A DNA stretch of 64,000 nt from Streptomyces caniferus (GCF_009811555.1 NZ_BLIN01000005.1:620001-684000), one strand, 5' to 3'. Counted from the stretch's first letter, positions 1 to 8,653 are shown. Made by a program: numbers and translations. Notes: generated by a model not told the origin, from the sequence alone.

Positions 1-1936
1 CGACATCAGGATGAAGGCGCCCCACCGTCCACACCCGTTGCCGCCGCACGGCGAGGGCGGTCACGGCGAGGAGGCCTGCGGTGAAGGCCAGGAGGACGGC
101 GAAATCGCGCACGAGGTTTCCGGTGAGTCCGCCCGAGACGGTGACACGCAGTCCGTCGACGAGGTAGGTCATCGGGAGCATCGGGTTCAGCACCTGGAAG
201 AAGGCCGGTTCGGTGGGCAGTGGGTAGAGGCCGCCCGAGGCGGTGAGCTGCAGGATGAGCAGGACCAGCGACAGGACGTCGCCGGGCACCCCGAAGACGG
301 TGCGCAGACAGTGGTCGACGGCCACGAACGCCGCCGCCCCGGTGACCAGGAGCGCGAGCATCCAGAAGCCGTGGACGGGGTTGAGTCCGAGGGCCAGGTC
401 GACGACGCCGTAGAGCACGAGTGCCCCCACGGCGCCGAGCAGCGCGGCCGGCAGCCATCCCGCGACGGCGGTGGTGAAGGCGCCGACCCGGCCGACGAGG
501 GCACGGGTGTTGAGGGGGCGCAGCAGCAGGTAGGCGAAGAGGCCGAACACCCATAGGGCGATGCCGAAGAAGAACGGGGCCAGGCCGCGTCCGTAGACCC
601 CGGCCGGATGCAGGTTTCCCCGGTCGATGTGCACCGGCGTGCCCAGCACCTCGGCGGCGTGTGCGACCTGGTCGGGGCTGGTGCGGGGGATCTTGTGCAG
701 TCCGTCGTCGACGGTGCGGGAGACCTCCGAGGCACCGCCGTGCGCCTGTTCGGCGGCGGCATGCAGGGCGCCGGATCCCTTTTCCAGGGTGCCGAGCCCT
801 TCGACGAGGCCGTGCGCGCCGTCGGCCGCACTCCGGGAACCGGTGTCGACGAGGCGGAGCGGGGTGTGCAGGGCCAGCACGTCGCGCCGGAGTGAGCCCA
901 CGTCGTCCTGGAGGCGCTCGGCTTCCCGGAGGGAGCGGCGGGCGTTGTTCTCCGCGGCGGCGGCCCGTCCGTCGAGGGCGGTGGCGGTCGAGTCCAGGCT
1001 GCGGGCGTGTCCCAGGGCCCTGCGGTAGACCGGGTCGTCCCGCAGTTCGGGGTGGGAGTCGGCCAGATCGGTCAGGTCGCCCACGGCCCGTGAGGTGCCT
1101 TTGCGGGTGGCGCTGGTGGCGGTGTGCACGGCGTCGAGTCCGTCGGTGGTCAGCCGCGCGGTGCTCACCAAGGCGGAGACGGCCCCGGGAAGCCGGTCGG
1201 CGGCGGCCTGGTCCAGGCGGCCCGCGAGGTCGTCGATCTGTCCGGTGGCCCGGGCGATCTGCCGTGCACCGGCGGCGACTCCGGTGGCCCCGTCGTGCAG
1301 GGTGGAGGTCGCCGAGGCGACCGTGGAGGTGCCCTGCTGGGCCACGCGGGTGGCCCCCACCAGCCGGTGTGCGCCGTCGGAGGCGGTGGTCAGCTTGTCC
1401 CGTACGTCCGACAACTCGCCGTAGACGCTGCGCACATAGGCGGCATGGGTGGCGGAGTTGACCTGGTCCTGCAGTTTGGTCTGCACCACCTCGGTCATGA
1501 TGCCGGCGATGTAGTTGTTGGCATCGTTGAGTTCGATCCGGATGCCGGCCTGCTTCGGGCGGGTGTCGGCGCCGGTGGCCAGCTTGTGGCTGAAGTCGGA
1601 CGGAATGTGGATGGTGAAGAAGTAGCGGCCGTGCTCCAGCCCGTCCCGCGCTTCGTCCTGGCCGACGAAGTGCCAGTCGAACGTGCCGGATGCCTTGAGC
1701 TGCTTCACGAGCTGATCTCCGGCGTCCACCCGGCGGCCCTGCTTCGCATGCGCCAGATGATCCTGGTTGACGACGGCGACCGGCATACGGTCCGTCTTGC
1801 CGTACGGGTCCCAGTTCGCCCAGAGGTACATGGCGCCGTACAGCAACGGCACCAGACAGAGCAGTAACGGGACCAGGCGGCGCATCGGACCGCGGAAGCG
1901 CCGGAGTTCCAGCAGCGCCAGCTTGACGGCCTTCAT
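1..1936 (-). CDS. YhgE/Pip-type membrane protein, 3' end off window
   Basis: About 645 residues are visible and the frame is still open at base 1, so the C-terminus lies outside the window. After a short basic start comes a first membrane segment (about residues 20-42), then the typical WDPYGK and PVAVVNQD motifs of YhgE/Pip proteins. A long Ala/Gly/Asp-rich extracytoplasmic helical region follows, then several membrane helices near the end. The family acts as ABC-2-like permease or export components, and the substrate here is unknown. The ATG start overlaps the stop of the upstream ATPase gene (ATGA), so the pair is translationally coupled. Codon 24 is TTA, which in Streptomyces makes translation depend on the bldA tRNA. 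Confidence 0.85.
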   Translation of the reverse strand, partial: MKAVKLALLELRRFRGPMRRLVPLLLCLVPLLYGAMYLWANWDPYGKTDRMPVAVVNQDHLAHAKQGRRVDAGDQLVKQLKASGTFDWHFVGQDEARDGLEHGRYFFTIHIPSDFSHKLATGADTRPKQAGIRIELNDANNYIAGIMTEVVQTKLQDQVNSATHAAYVRSVYGELSDVRDKLTTASDGAHRLVGATRVAQQGTSTVASATSTLHDGATGVAAGARQIARATGQIDDLAGRLDQAAADRLPGAVSALVSTARLTTDGLDAVHTATSATRKGTSRAVGDLTDLADSHPELRDDPVYRRALGHARSLDSTATALDGRAAAAENNARRSLREAERLQDDVGSLRRDVLALHTPLRLVDTGSRSAADGAHGLVEGLGTLEKGSGALHAAAEQAHGGASEVSRTVDDGLHKIPRTSPDQVAHAAEVLGTPVHIDRGNLHPAGVYGRGLAPFFFGIALWVFGLFAYLLLRPLNTRALVGRVGAFTTAVAGWLPAALLGAVGALVLYGVVDLALGLNPVHGFWMLALLVTGAAAFVAVDHCLRTVFGVPGDVLSLVLLILQLTASGGLYPLPTEPAFFQVLNPMLPMTYLVDGLRVTVSGGLTGNLVRDFAVLLAFTAGLLAVTALAVRRQRVWTVGRLHPDV

Positions 1937-2658
1937 GTGTCGGCGTCCTTTCGGGGAACGGCCGTCCCGGCGGTCGGGAGACGGTCGGCCGGGACCGTCT
2001 CGGCCGGGAGTCGGTCCCGGCTGCGCCGCGGAAGTGACAGCGCGACGAGGCCGGGGGTGGGCGGCGGCATGCGGACGCACCCGGCCAGTACGGTGGGGCC
2101 GCTGTCGCGTACCCGGTCGAGCGCCTGCCACGCACGGTCGTGCGCCTCGGGCGGCAGGCCGTCGTCCACATCGTCGACGACGAGGGCGCCGGGACGCTCG
2201 GCAAGTGCCAGCGCCGTCGCCAGCAGCAGCGCGTCGACGGGGTCGAGATCTTCGATCAGATCGGTCCCGCGGGGAGCGAAACCCACGGCCTCGAAAGCCT
2301 CACGAATCCGACGCTCGGTCACCCCTCCCCCGGTCAGGCGGCGTTCGGCCATCACCTCCTTGACCCGCAGCCGCCCTTCGAGAGCGACCGCGGGCGCCGC
2401 CCGGGCGACGGCGACCGCCGCGCGCACCCGACGCCCTTCCGCGGGCAGCACATGCCCGCCGACCCGGACCGCCCCGCCGGACAGCCGCATCCGCCCGGCG
2501 AGCGCAAGCAGCAGGGAAGTACGCCCGGACCCCGCCGGCCCGTGGGCAACCAACAGCCCGCCCGCCGGCACATCCAGGTCCACCCCCTCGAACACCGGCC
2601 CTCTCGGACCATGCACACTCGCCCCGCGGGCGACCACGTCAACTCCAGCCCGTGTCAT
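1933..2658 (-). CDS. ABC transporter ATP-binding protein with degenerate motifs
   Basis: 241 residues with ABC ATPase layout. A Walker A-like loop GPAGSGRT lies at residues 40-47, where the expected Lys is Arg46. The LSGGQ signature is not recognisable (a DLDPVDALLL stretch is in its place), and the Walker B strand reads ALVVDDVDD, with Asp in place of the usual catalytic Glu. It is coupled to the downstream YhgE-type gene by an ATGA overlap and is probably its partner subunit. With several key positions replaced, ATP hydrolysis is doubtful; a regulatory or structural role is possible. No good Shine-Dalgarno was seen before the ATG at 2658. Confidence 0.8.
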   Translation of the reverse strand: MTRAGVDVVARGASVHGPRGPVFEGVDLDVPAGGLLVAHGPAGSGRTSLLLALAGRMRLSGGAVRVGGHVLPAEGRRVRAAVAVARAAPAVALEGRLRVKEVMAERRLTGGGVTERRIREAFEAVGFAPRGTDLIEDLDPVDALLLATALALAERPGALVVDDVDDGLPPEAHDRAWQALDRVRDSGPTVLAGCVRMPPPTPGLVALSLPRRSRDRLPAETVPADRLPTAGTAVPRKDADT

Positions 2659-2721
2659 GCAGCAGGTCTTGCCCGGAGGGGTTAACTCACCCGTGCGGCA
2701 AGGTAGTTGTGATGATGCTCA

Positions 2722-3033
2722 CGTGGTACCGCCCGGGACGCCGAGGGAGTCATCGTCGGCGAAGGCGACCTCGCCGCGCAGGTCGAGCAGTGCTACCTCA
2801 ACATCGGCACTGCCCTGGCCGAGGCGGGTGGCTCCTTCGACGACGTGGCGAAACTGACCGTCTACGTCGTCGACTGGAGCCCCGACAAGATGCCGCTCCT
2901 CCTGGAGGGGATTTCCCGGGCCGCAGCGAAGCTGGGGGTCACCCCGGCCCCTCCGGCCACGCTGCTGGGCGTGGCGGCACTGAACGTCCCCGACCATCTG
3001 GTCGAGATCGAAGCCACCGCCGTATTCGACTGA
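2722..3033 (+). pseudogene. RidA/YjgF family fragment, 5' end missing
   Basis: Reading from 2722 the frame gives a convincing RidA C-terminal two thirds: RDAEGVIVGEGDLAAQVEQC, then FDDVAKLTVYVVDWS, ending VEIEATAVFD. Upstream in the same frame are stops at 2704, 2710 and 2713, and there is no usable start before the internal ATG at 2845. The N-terminal strand and substrate-pocket residues are therefore lost. RidA proteins deaminate reactive enamine/imine intermediates. This copy looks inactivated by a deletion whose left joint lies next to the promoter side of the ABC genes. Confidence 0.7.
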
Positions 3034-3208
3034 GCAGCTGCTCTTCGGCCACTGGGCGGCGAAGTGGCCAACTGGGACACTGAGCTGCCAACTGGGTGGA
3101 GAAGCAGGCGGCGTGATCCGCCTCTCTCACCCTCAGCTCTCCCCCCTCAGCGTCGGTCTGCTGGTTCGCTGGCTCGCCGCCCGCGCCCTGCACACCCGGG
3201 CGCCCGCA

Positions 3209-3378
3209 CCTAGGGGGTGTCTCTTTGGTCTCCGTGGATCAGCCTGCGGCGTCTGGTGCCGTGCATCGCAAGGCGGAGTGTCTCCCGCGGACTGGGTGTC
3301 CGTGGGTGATGCGACAACGCCGCGAGGCGCGGTGCCAGGCGCTGCAGGCCCACGGAGACCAAAGAGACACCCCCTAGG
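3209..3378. mobile_element. 170-bp MITE-like element with perfect 29-bp inverted ends
   Basis: Bases 3209-3237 and 3350-3378 are exact reverse complements over 29 bp (outer end CCTAGGGGGTGTCTC). Between them lie only about 112 bp with no credible gene. If the outer CTAG is read as a target duplication, the element begins GGGGTGTCTCTTTGG. A YTAR-type target fits IS5-family (IS427 group) transposition, and IS5-type transposase remnants occur elsewhere in this window. Assigning it to that family is inference; the inverted ends themselves are directly visible. Confidence 0.8.
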
Positions 3379-3530
3379 CCACTGCGTCCCGGCCCCTCCG
3401 TCCAACGGACCAGTACCGGCGGACCAGGACCAACGGCCGATCGCGCCCCTGCTGGCGCGGCCTGTACGTTCCTTGTACAAACCCTCCGACGGGCCCTGCC
3501 AGGGGGCCCGCGCGTCCCAGAGGAACTCCC

Positions 3531-3911
3531 ATGCGCGTCATCGCCTTCGACCACCTCGTTCTGAACGTTGCCGACATCGAGCGATCGCTCGCCTTCTACT
3601 GCGGACCGCTGGGTCTGGAGCCGGTGCGCGTGGACGCGTGGCGCGCGGGCGAGGTGCCCTTCCCCTCCGTGCGTGTGAGCCCGACGACCATCATCGATCT
3701 CATGCAGGAGCCCCATGAGGGTTCCAATGTCGACCACCTGTGCCTGGTCGTCGAGCCCCTCGACTGGCAGGAGGTCGTCGACTCGGGCGAGTTCACGGTG
3801 GTCGACGGGCCCGGGCCACGCTTCGGCGCCCGCGGCGAGGGCCAGTCCCTGTACGTCAGCGACCCGGACGGCAACACCGTCGAACTCCGCTGGTATGCGC
3901 ACGACGCCTAA
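3531..3911 (+). CDS. VOC family (glyoxalase-like) protein
   Basis: 126 residues, a normal single-chain VOC length made of two beta-alpha-beta-beta-beta halves. It begins MRVIAFDHLVLNV, with His8 at the usual first metal position. A second His is in NVDHLCLVV (near residue 68), and the C-terminal YVSDPDGNTVELRWY gives the usual Glu ligand. The ATG follows an AGAGGAA ribosome site. Family members are metal-dependent lyases, dioxygenases or antibiotic-binding proteins, and the substrate cannot be told. It stands alone between a MITE-like element and an 18-bp repeat tract. Confidence 0.88.
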   Translation: MRVIAFDHLVLNVADIERSLAFYCGPLGLEPVRVDAWRAGEVPFPSVRVSPTTIIDLMQEPHEGSNVDHLCLVVEPLDWQEVVDSGEFTVVDGPGPRFGARGEGQSLYVSDPDGNTVELRWYAHDA

Positions 3912-3998
3912 GGCTTGCCCGGCGGGTCGCTCGCCTCGCGGAGCGCCGGTGCCGGTCGGGTCGACTGACGGGCCTGTCTGACGGAGATCGGTTCGACC

Positions 3999-4088
3999 GC
4001 TCTCACCGGTCTGAACGCTCTCACCGGCCTGACTGCTCTGGCCGGTCTGATCGCTCTGGCCGGTCTGATTGCTCTGACCGGTCTGCGT
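3999..4088. repeat. Five tandem copies of an 18-bp unit
   Basis: Five head-to-tail units of the form GCTCTSRCCGGTCTGAWC lie between the VOC gene and the M20 peptidase gene. Units start at 3999, 4017, 4035, 4053 and 4071, with a few substitutions. The unit length is a multiple of three and the frames stay open, but no start, ribosome site or family match supports coding. The rest of 3912-4281 holds no recognisable gene. Confidence 0.85.
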
Positions 4089-4281
4089 TGACAGCCCCAC
4101 GATGGGGTTACCCCCAACCCCCATGCGGTGGCCCGCCGGATAGGCAACGACATGTGCGTGCGGCGATCGTGTCGTATTCGGTTTTCCGCTCGTCTGGGGG
4201 CGACGGCCCGGACACGCGGTCCGAGGGTCGACTCCCGTCAGACGCCCCGGAAAGCCACCTGACGGATCACCAGGGGGAACA

Positions 4282-5604
4282 GTGGATCGCTGCATGGAGC
4301 GCGCGCTCTCGCGCCGTACGCTGCTGGCCGGCGCGGTGGGAGCCGGTGCCGGAGTCGTAGGGGGAGCCACGGGGAGGGCCGCCGCCGATGCGCCGGGACG
4401 GCCGGTGGCACAAGGGGCGGTGGACGCCGAGGTGGCGCGCCTGCGGCGGGGGCTGATCGAACTGCGGCGGGACATCCACCGTCATCCGGAGGGGCCGGGG
4501 CAGGAACAACGCACCGCCGGCGTGGTGGCCCGGGAGCTGCGGGCGGCCGGGCTGGCCGTCACCACGGGGGTGGGCGGCCACGGCGTGATCGGCGTCCTGC
4601 GGGGCTCACGTCCGGGCCGGACCGTCGCGTACCGGGCGGACATGGATGCGGTGCCACCCAAGGACATCGTCGGGGGCGGACCAGCGCCGGCCCACCTCTG
4701 CGGGCACGAGATCCACACCACGGTGGCCCTCGGCATCGCACAGGTCCTGGCACGGCTGCGCCGGCAACTGGAGGGAACGGTGGTGTTCCTCTTCCAGCCC
4801 GCCGAGGAGAACCTGTCGGGAGCCCGGGCACTGATCGACACGGGCGTGCTGGAGCGCACCCGTGTGGAAGAGATCCACGCGCTGCACTGCGGGCCGTTCC
4901 CCGCCGGCCGGTTCGCTGTGACCCCGGGCTTCGGGATGCCGGGCCAGGACAAGGCGGAGGTGACCGCCTCCGGACCGGACGCGCCCGATGTCGCGCGGCG
5001 ACTGGCCGCCGAGATCGGCACGCTCGCCACGGTGGCACTGCCGCAGACTCCCGCGGACCTCGAGCGGATCGTCGCCGAAGCCCAGACGCCCAACGGGCCG
5101 CTGGCCCGGTTCGTGGCACTCCGGGCCCGAGCGCAGGGGGCCAAGGTGAGTGTGTCCTACCGGTGTTGGCCTCAGGAGCGATACCTGGACGTACGCCAGG
5201 ACATCCACCGCCTCGCCACGTCATACGCGGGGACCGGGGTGAGCTTCCCTGCCGAGCCGTTCCCGGCCATGGTCTGCCCGGAACGCGACGCCCGCGTGCT
5301 CGCCCACCACCTGCGGCGCACGCTCGGCCGGGATACGGTCACCGAACTCCACGCCGCCTTCCCTCCCTTCAGCGGCGAGGACTTCGCCCTCTACCTGGAC
5401 CGCATCCCCGGCACCTTCACCTTCCTCGGCGTCCGAGCCCCCGGCACACCCATCACCACCAGCTACCCGCATTACCCCGACTTCACCCCGGACGAGCGCG
5501 CCATCGGCATGGGCGTACGGGCAATGGCGGGCTGGATCGCGAAGCGGAGCCACAGGGCGTGGGGCACGACCGGCGTGGCAGGGGGCGGCGGGCCCGGCAA
5601 CTAG
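4282..5604 (+). CDS. Secreted M20-family amidohydrolase/peptidase (Tat signal)
   Basis: 440 residues. The N-terminus carries a twin-arginine signal (SRRTLLAGAVGAGAG), so export of a folded metalloenzyme is expected. M20D landmarks follow: RADMDAVP (metal-site Asp), CGHEIH near residue 140, FQPAEE with the catalytic Glu pair, HCGPFPAGR, and a C-terminal SGEDFALYL. Relatives hydrolyse N-acyl amino acids or aminobenzoyl conjugates with two metals. The GTG at 4282 sits just after AGGGGGA; an ATG at 4294 is an alternative start that would keep the Tat motif. It appears to be monocistronic. Confidence 0.85.
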   Translation: MDRCMERALSRRTLLAGAVGAGAGVVGGATGRAAADAPGRPVAQGAVDAEVARLRRGLIELRRDIHRHPEGPGQEQRTAGVVARELRAAGLAVTTGVGGHGVIGVLRGSRPGRTVAYRADMDAVPPKDIVGGGPAPAHLCGHEIHTTVALGIAQVLARLRRQLEGTVVFLFQPAEENLSGARALIDTGVLERTRVEEIHALHCGPFPAGRFAVTPGFGMPGQDKAEVTASGPDAPDVARRLAAEIGTLATVALPQTPADLERIVAEAQTPNGPLARFVALRARAQGAKVSVSYRCWPQERYLDVRQDIHRLATSYAGTGVSFPAEPFPAMVCPERDARVLAHHLRRTLGRDTVTELHAAFPPFSGEDFALYLDRIPGTFTFLGVRAPGTPITTSYPHYPDFTPDERAIGMGVRAMAGWIAKRSHRAWGTTGVAGGGGPGN

Positions 5605-5698
5605 GGCCTGACCTGCGGATCATGTGACCGTCCGGCCCCTGGGCCGTCGTTCCGCTCGGGGCGGGGCGACCTGACGAACGACGAGTGAGCGCGACTCG

Positions 5699-6321
5699 CT
5701 AGTCGTCCGAGCCGGTGGCGGACGGCGGCACCTCGACAACGAAGAACAGGAAACAGGGTTTGGCCGAAAGGTCGTGGAAGCCGTCGGGGAAAAGCTCACG
5801 GGCGGCCGGGTCGGGTTGCGGCTCGCTGATGGTGGAAAGGCGGAAGCCGGCGGTGGTGAAGGCATCGATCATGGCATGCAACGACTTGCGCCAGAACTTC
5901 ATCGGGACGGTCTGCTCGCCGAACGTCCAGTCGAAGGTATAGCTGGTGGTCGCGAAGTAGTCGGGCCGAGGTTCCTGGATCGTGTAGGCCACGAGCGGGT
6001 GGTCCACCGACGCGATCAGCCGGCCGCCGGGCCTGAGCACGCGCCGCAGCTCGGCCAGCGTCGGCCCCCAGTCCTCCAGGTAGTGCAGGACCAGCGAAGA
6101 GACCACGTCGTCGAACGCGCCATCGTCGAACGGTAAGCGGTCGCGAAGGTCGACCTGGTGCACATCCGCGTCGTCACCGAGCCGCCCCTTGGCCAGTGCC
6201 AGCATCCCGGCGCTGGTGTCGATGCAGGTGACGACGGCGCCGCGGTCGCGCAGTGCTGCGGACAGGGGGCCGGAACCGCAGACCGCGCGAGGCGCTCGGG
6301 CACATCGGTTACGTGTTCCAT
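5699..6321 (-). pseudogene. Class I methyltransferase, internal deletion and frameshift
   Basis: An ATG at 6321 opens MEHVTDVPERLARS, a typical start for these SAM enzymes. Within about 15 codons the sequence switches frame and jumps straight to CGSGPLSAALRDRG, the SAM-binding motif I. The usual 30 or more linking residues are missing. The rest is normal in the second frame: DDVVSSLVLHYLEDW, VLRPGGRLIASVDHP and the C-terminal part. No start exists in the second frame before the ATG at 6205, which lies after motif I, so no functional enzyme can be made. Confidence 0.7.
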
Positions 6322-6676
6322 CGTCGCAGCCTAGTAGTCACAAGGTCCGCCGGGGGCGGAGAGCAGCAACCGTGAAGGCGCCGTGGCAAACGCACGCCGA
6401 CTTGATAACGCGGGTGGCTACGGCCCTGAAGCCCTTGCGGTATCGGTGGTCTGCTCGTATTCGTTGCGGGGCATCACGCTGCCGATGCGGAGACTTGGCG
6501 ATGCGGCGAGGCTCGTTGGCAGAGCGAATGTCCTCGGGTTTGCTTACCCACTTCGCTCTTGCCCCTCGCTCACGACGCGGATGGCAAACACCTTCGCTGC
6601 TGTCGGCTTTACGAGCCCCTCGGCTTCCTCACTGCGCCGGACGGCATGAGGTTCGAGCAGGCGTTGCACCGCGATG
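6322..6676. other. Decayed stretch with possible acetyltransferase tail
   Basis: No intact gene. About 6592-6670 (plus strand) a short reading LYEPLGFLTAPDGMRFE resembles the C-terminal LYExLGF segment of GNAT acetyltransferases. It has no start or body and runs on out of family context. The rest shows nothing recognisable. The stretch lies between a broken methyltransferase gene and a TetR gene, so it looks like a deletion-prone patch. Confidence 0.35.
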
Positions 6677-7342
6677 TCACGCTCGGTTTGCCAGCAGGTC
6701 GTCCAGTTCGGCTGCGAAGAACAGGGCGGGGTCGAAGCCCATGTTGGTGAAGTGGCCGGCGAGTTCCAGGGACAGAACGCCGTGCAGCCGGGTCCAGAAA
6801 GCCAGGGCCCGGTGGAGGGCCGCGGGCGGGGCAGGGTGGCCGTCAGCCCAGTCCCGGTGGTCTTCCAGGTGGGCGCTGAACTCAGCTGCGGGGCCGTCCG
6901 GGGCGAGCGCCGTGCACGCGTCGAGCAGAGTTGTCATCATCTCGGAGGCGATGCCGGTGATGTCCTCGGGAGCGTGGTAGCCGGGGACGGGGGTGCCGTA
7001 GATGAGGAAATACCGCTGGGGGTCCTCCAGGGCCCAGCCGCGCAGGGCATGCGCCAGTCCAGCAAGGTCGGCACCGGTGGTCGAGGCCGCGCGGAGGGTC
7101 TCGGCGAGACTCCGGTACGCCTCGCGGATGAGCTCGGTGATGAGCTCGTCGCGGCTGGCGAAGTAGCGGTAGAGCGCGGGCCCGCTCATGCCCATCTGCT
7201 TGGCGATCGCATTGAGGGAGAGCGCGGACGCACCCGCCGTGGCGATCTGCTCCCAAGCGCGCTCCTTGACCTCTGTGCGCACCTGGGCGCGATAGCGCTC
7301 CCGCGGGGTCCTCGTGTCCGTCTCCGCAGCTTCCTTCGCCAC
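6677..7342 (-). CDS. TetR/AcrR family regulator with WHG-type C-terminal domain
   Basis: 221 residues. The N-terminal DNA-binding domain contains SLNAIAKQMGMSGPALYRYF (helix-turn-helix, about residues 42-61). The C-terminal ligand-binding half has GWALEDPQRYFLIYGTPVPG, typical of the WHG subgroup. The ATG at 7342 is followed upstream by a non-coding stretch with a strong divergent promoter flanked by 9-bp inverted repeats. It most likely represses the plus-strand genes and itself. The effector is unknown. Confidence 0.88.
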   Translation of the reverse strand: MAKEAAETDTRTPRERYRAQVRTEVKERAWEQIATAGASALSLNAIAKQMGMSGPALYRYFASRDELITELIREAYRSLAETLRAASTTGADLAGLAHALRGWALEDPQRYFLIYGTPVPGYHAPEDITGIASEMMTTLLDACTALAPDGPAAEFSAHLEDHRDWADGHPAPPAALHRALAFWTRLHGVLSLELAGHFTNMGFDPALFFAAELDDLLANRA

Positions 7343-7385
7343 GATCCGCCGCCTTCCCCACCCAAAATGAATACACCTTCAATAT

Positions 7386-7449
7386 TTCGTTAGAGGCTAT
7401 CACGTACCTGTTGACCCATCACCTCGCACGAGTTATAACTTCTAACGAA
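7386..7449 (+). promoter_or_regulatory. Sigma70-type promoter inside a TetR-like operator
   Basis: TTGACC (7411-7416) and TATAAC (7434-7439) are separated by exactly 17 bp and read rightwards. They are flanked by inverted 9-mers TTCGTTAGA (7386-7394) and TCTAACGAA (7441-7449). The arrangement fits repression of a rightward transcript by the divergent TetR protein encoded from 7342. That the TetR protein binds here is inference. Confidence 0.6.
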
Positions 7450-7532
7450 CGTACGAGCTTGTAGCTCAGTGCTCAGTACGGGATGTGCGGTGCTGCTCCG
7501 CAACGTGCACTCCACCGGACGAGGGGAACCCC

Positions 7533-7800
7533 GTGGCCACCACAGCCGAGCCACCGCGCACTCACACAGACCGGCGAGCTTCGCTGCCGGTGACCGTCTC
7601 TTCCTCGGCGGTCCCCGCCACGCCGGCAGGGCAACTCACGCCGGACGGCCCCCTGCTCGCCGTCGCGTACGCCGTCCCACTCGTCGTATGGCCGACTCAG
7701 CCCACAAGACGCAGAGCCCGTCCGAGGACATGCATCCGTTCTCGCAGGGCTGATCCTCTCCACGTCCGCCGCCGGCATCGTCGCCGTACACCGAGCGCGG
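7533..7800 (+). pseudogene. Possible frameshifted small two-TM protein
   Basis: A GTG at 7533 follows GAGGGGAA and starts a frame with a hydrophobic run LLAVAYAVPLVVW. A second hydrophobic run SVLAGLILSTSAAGIVAV appears in another frame at about 7735-7790. Joined, they would make a two-helix membrane protein, as drawn by the strong promoter upstream. As the sequence stands the frames do not connect. No family is recognised, so this is a tentative call. Confidence 0.3.
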
Positions 7801-8007
7801 TTCCGGTGCCCTTCCCGCCGGACCACACCGAACGCCGTACCCAGCAGGCGCCCTCGCGCAAGGAACATCCGCAACCGGATGAGAAGCCTCCGCCGACGAG
7901 CGCACGCCCCCCAGCCGCCCCACACCCACCCGACGACCGACGCCCACCCGCCAGCAAACACGCGCTCAACAGACAACGCCCGCCCACTAACCGACAAGGG
8001 AAACCTC

Positions 8008-8653
8008 GTGCCCAGCATCCCCAGCACTCGCACCCGCACCCGCGCTGCCCTTCTCGCCGTCCCGCTCGTCGCCATAGCCGCCCTCGGTACCGCTGCTGCA
8101 CCGGCCGGAGCCACCACCCCTCCTCCCCCCAAGTCCCTCACCTGCCGCGGGGAAGGCGTCGACCCTCACGCCCTCGTCCGCTACCGGACCGAGGCCGTGA
8201 TCCACGCGCCGTTGCACACCATTTGGAAACTGCAGACCGATGTGGAGCACTGGCCGTCCTGGCAGGCCGCGGTCACGACCACGGGAACGCCTCGACCACG
8301 GCCCTCTTCGGAAGGGTTCGGCGTTCCGGTGGACGACCCCCGTACCTCCCAACCCCACTACTCCCGCCACCAGCCTCGAGATCACCTCGACCGTCGAGCA
8401 GCTCAAGCACCACTCCTGCATCCGCTGGACCGGCCCCGCGGTCGGCGAAGGGCTGCGCATCGACGGCGTCCACGTCTGGAACTTCACCAGGGTCAAGGGC
8501 GGCGTTCGCGTGAGCACCGAGGAGACCCACAGCGGTCCCGAGGTCGAAGCAAACGTTCCCGCCGCGACAAAGATCCTCCGCCAGGGGCTCGAAGCATGGC
8601 TGCGCGACCTCAAGACCGCCGCCGAGGCCCCCACCCACAACCAGGCGCACTGA
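8008..8653 (+). pseudogene. Secreted SRPBCC-family protein, frameshifted
   Basis: A GTG at 8008, after CAAGGGA, starts a signal peptide (AALLAVPLVAIAALGTAAAP) and a helix-grip domain beginning AVIHAPLHTIWKLQTDVEHW. Near 8280-8300 the coding potential moves to another frame, where it continues KGSAFRWTTP, LEITSTVEQLKHHSCIRW and the long C-terminal helix to the TGA at 8651. One small insertion or deletion accounts for this; a sequencing error is possible. SRPBCC proteins bind hydrophobic ligands or act as cyclases. The divergent TetR protein may control it. Confidence 0.65.

Noticed and set aside
6..2204. 732-codon minus-strand open frame over the YhgE/ATPase genes
   Set aside because: It is Arg/Pro-rich, in another frame from the real genes, with no family motif; a G+C shadow.
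3210..4475. Long minus-strand frame across the MITE-like element, VOC gene and 18-bp repeats
   Set aside because: It is antisense to a well-supported VOC gene, and its composition is driven by the repeats.
5605..5698. Possible insertion-sequence end after the M20 gene (CTAGGGCCTGAC)
   Set aside because: Only a few bases suggest an IS end; no matching partner end or transposase fragment nearby.
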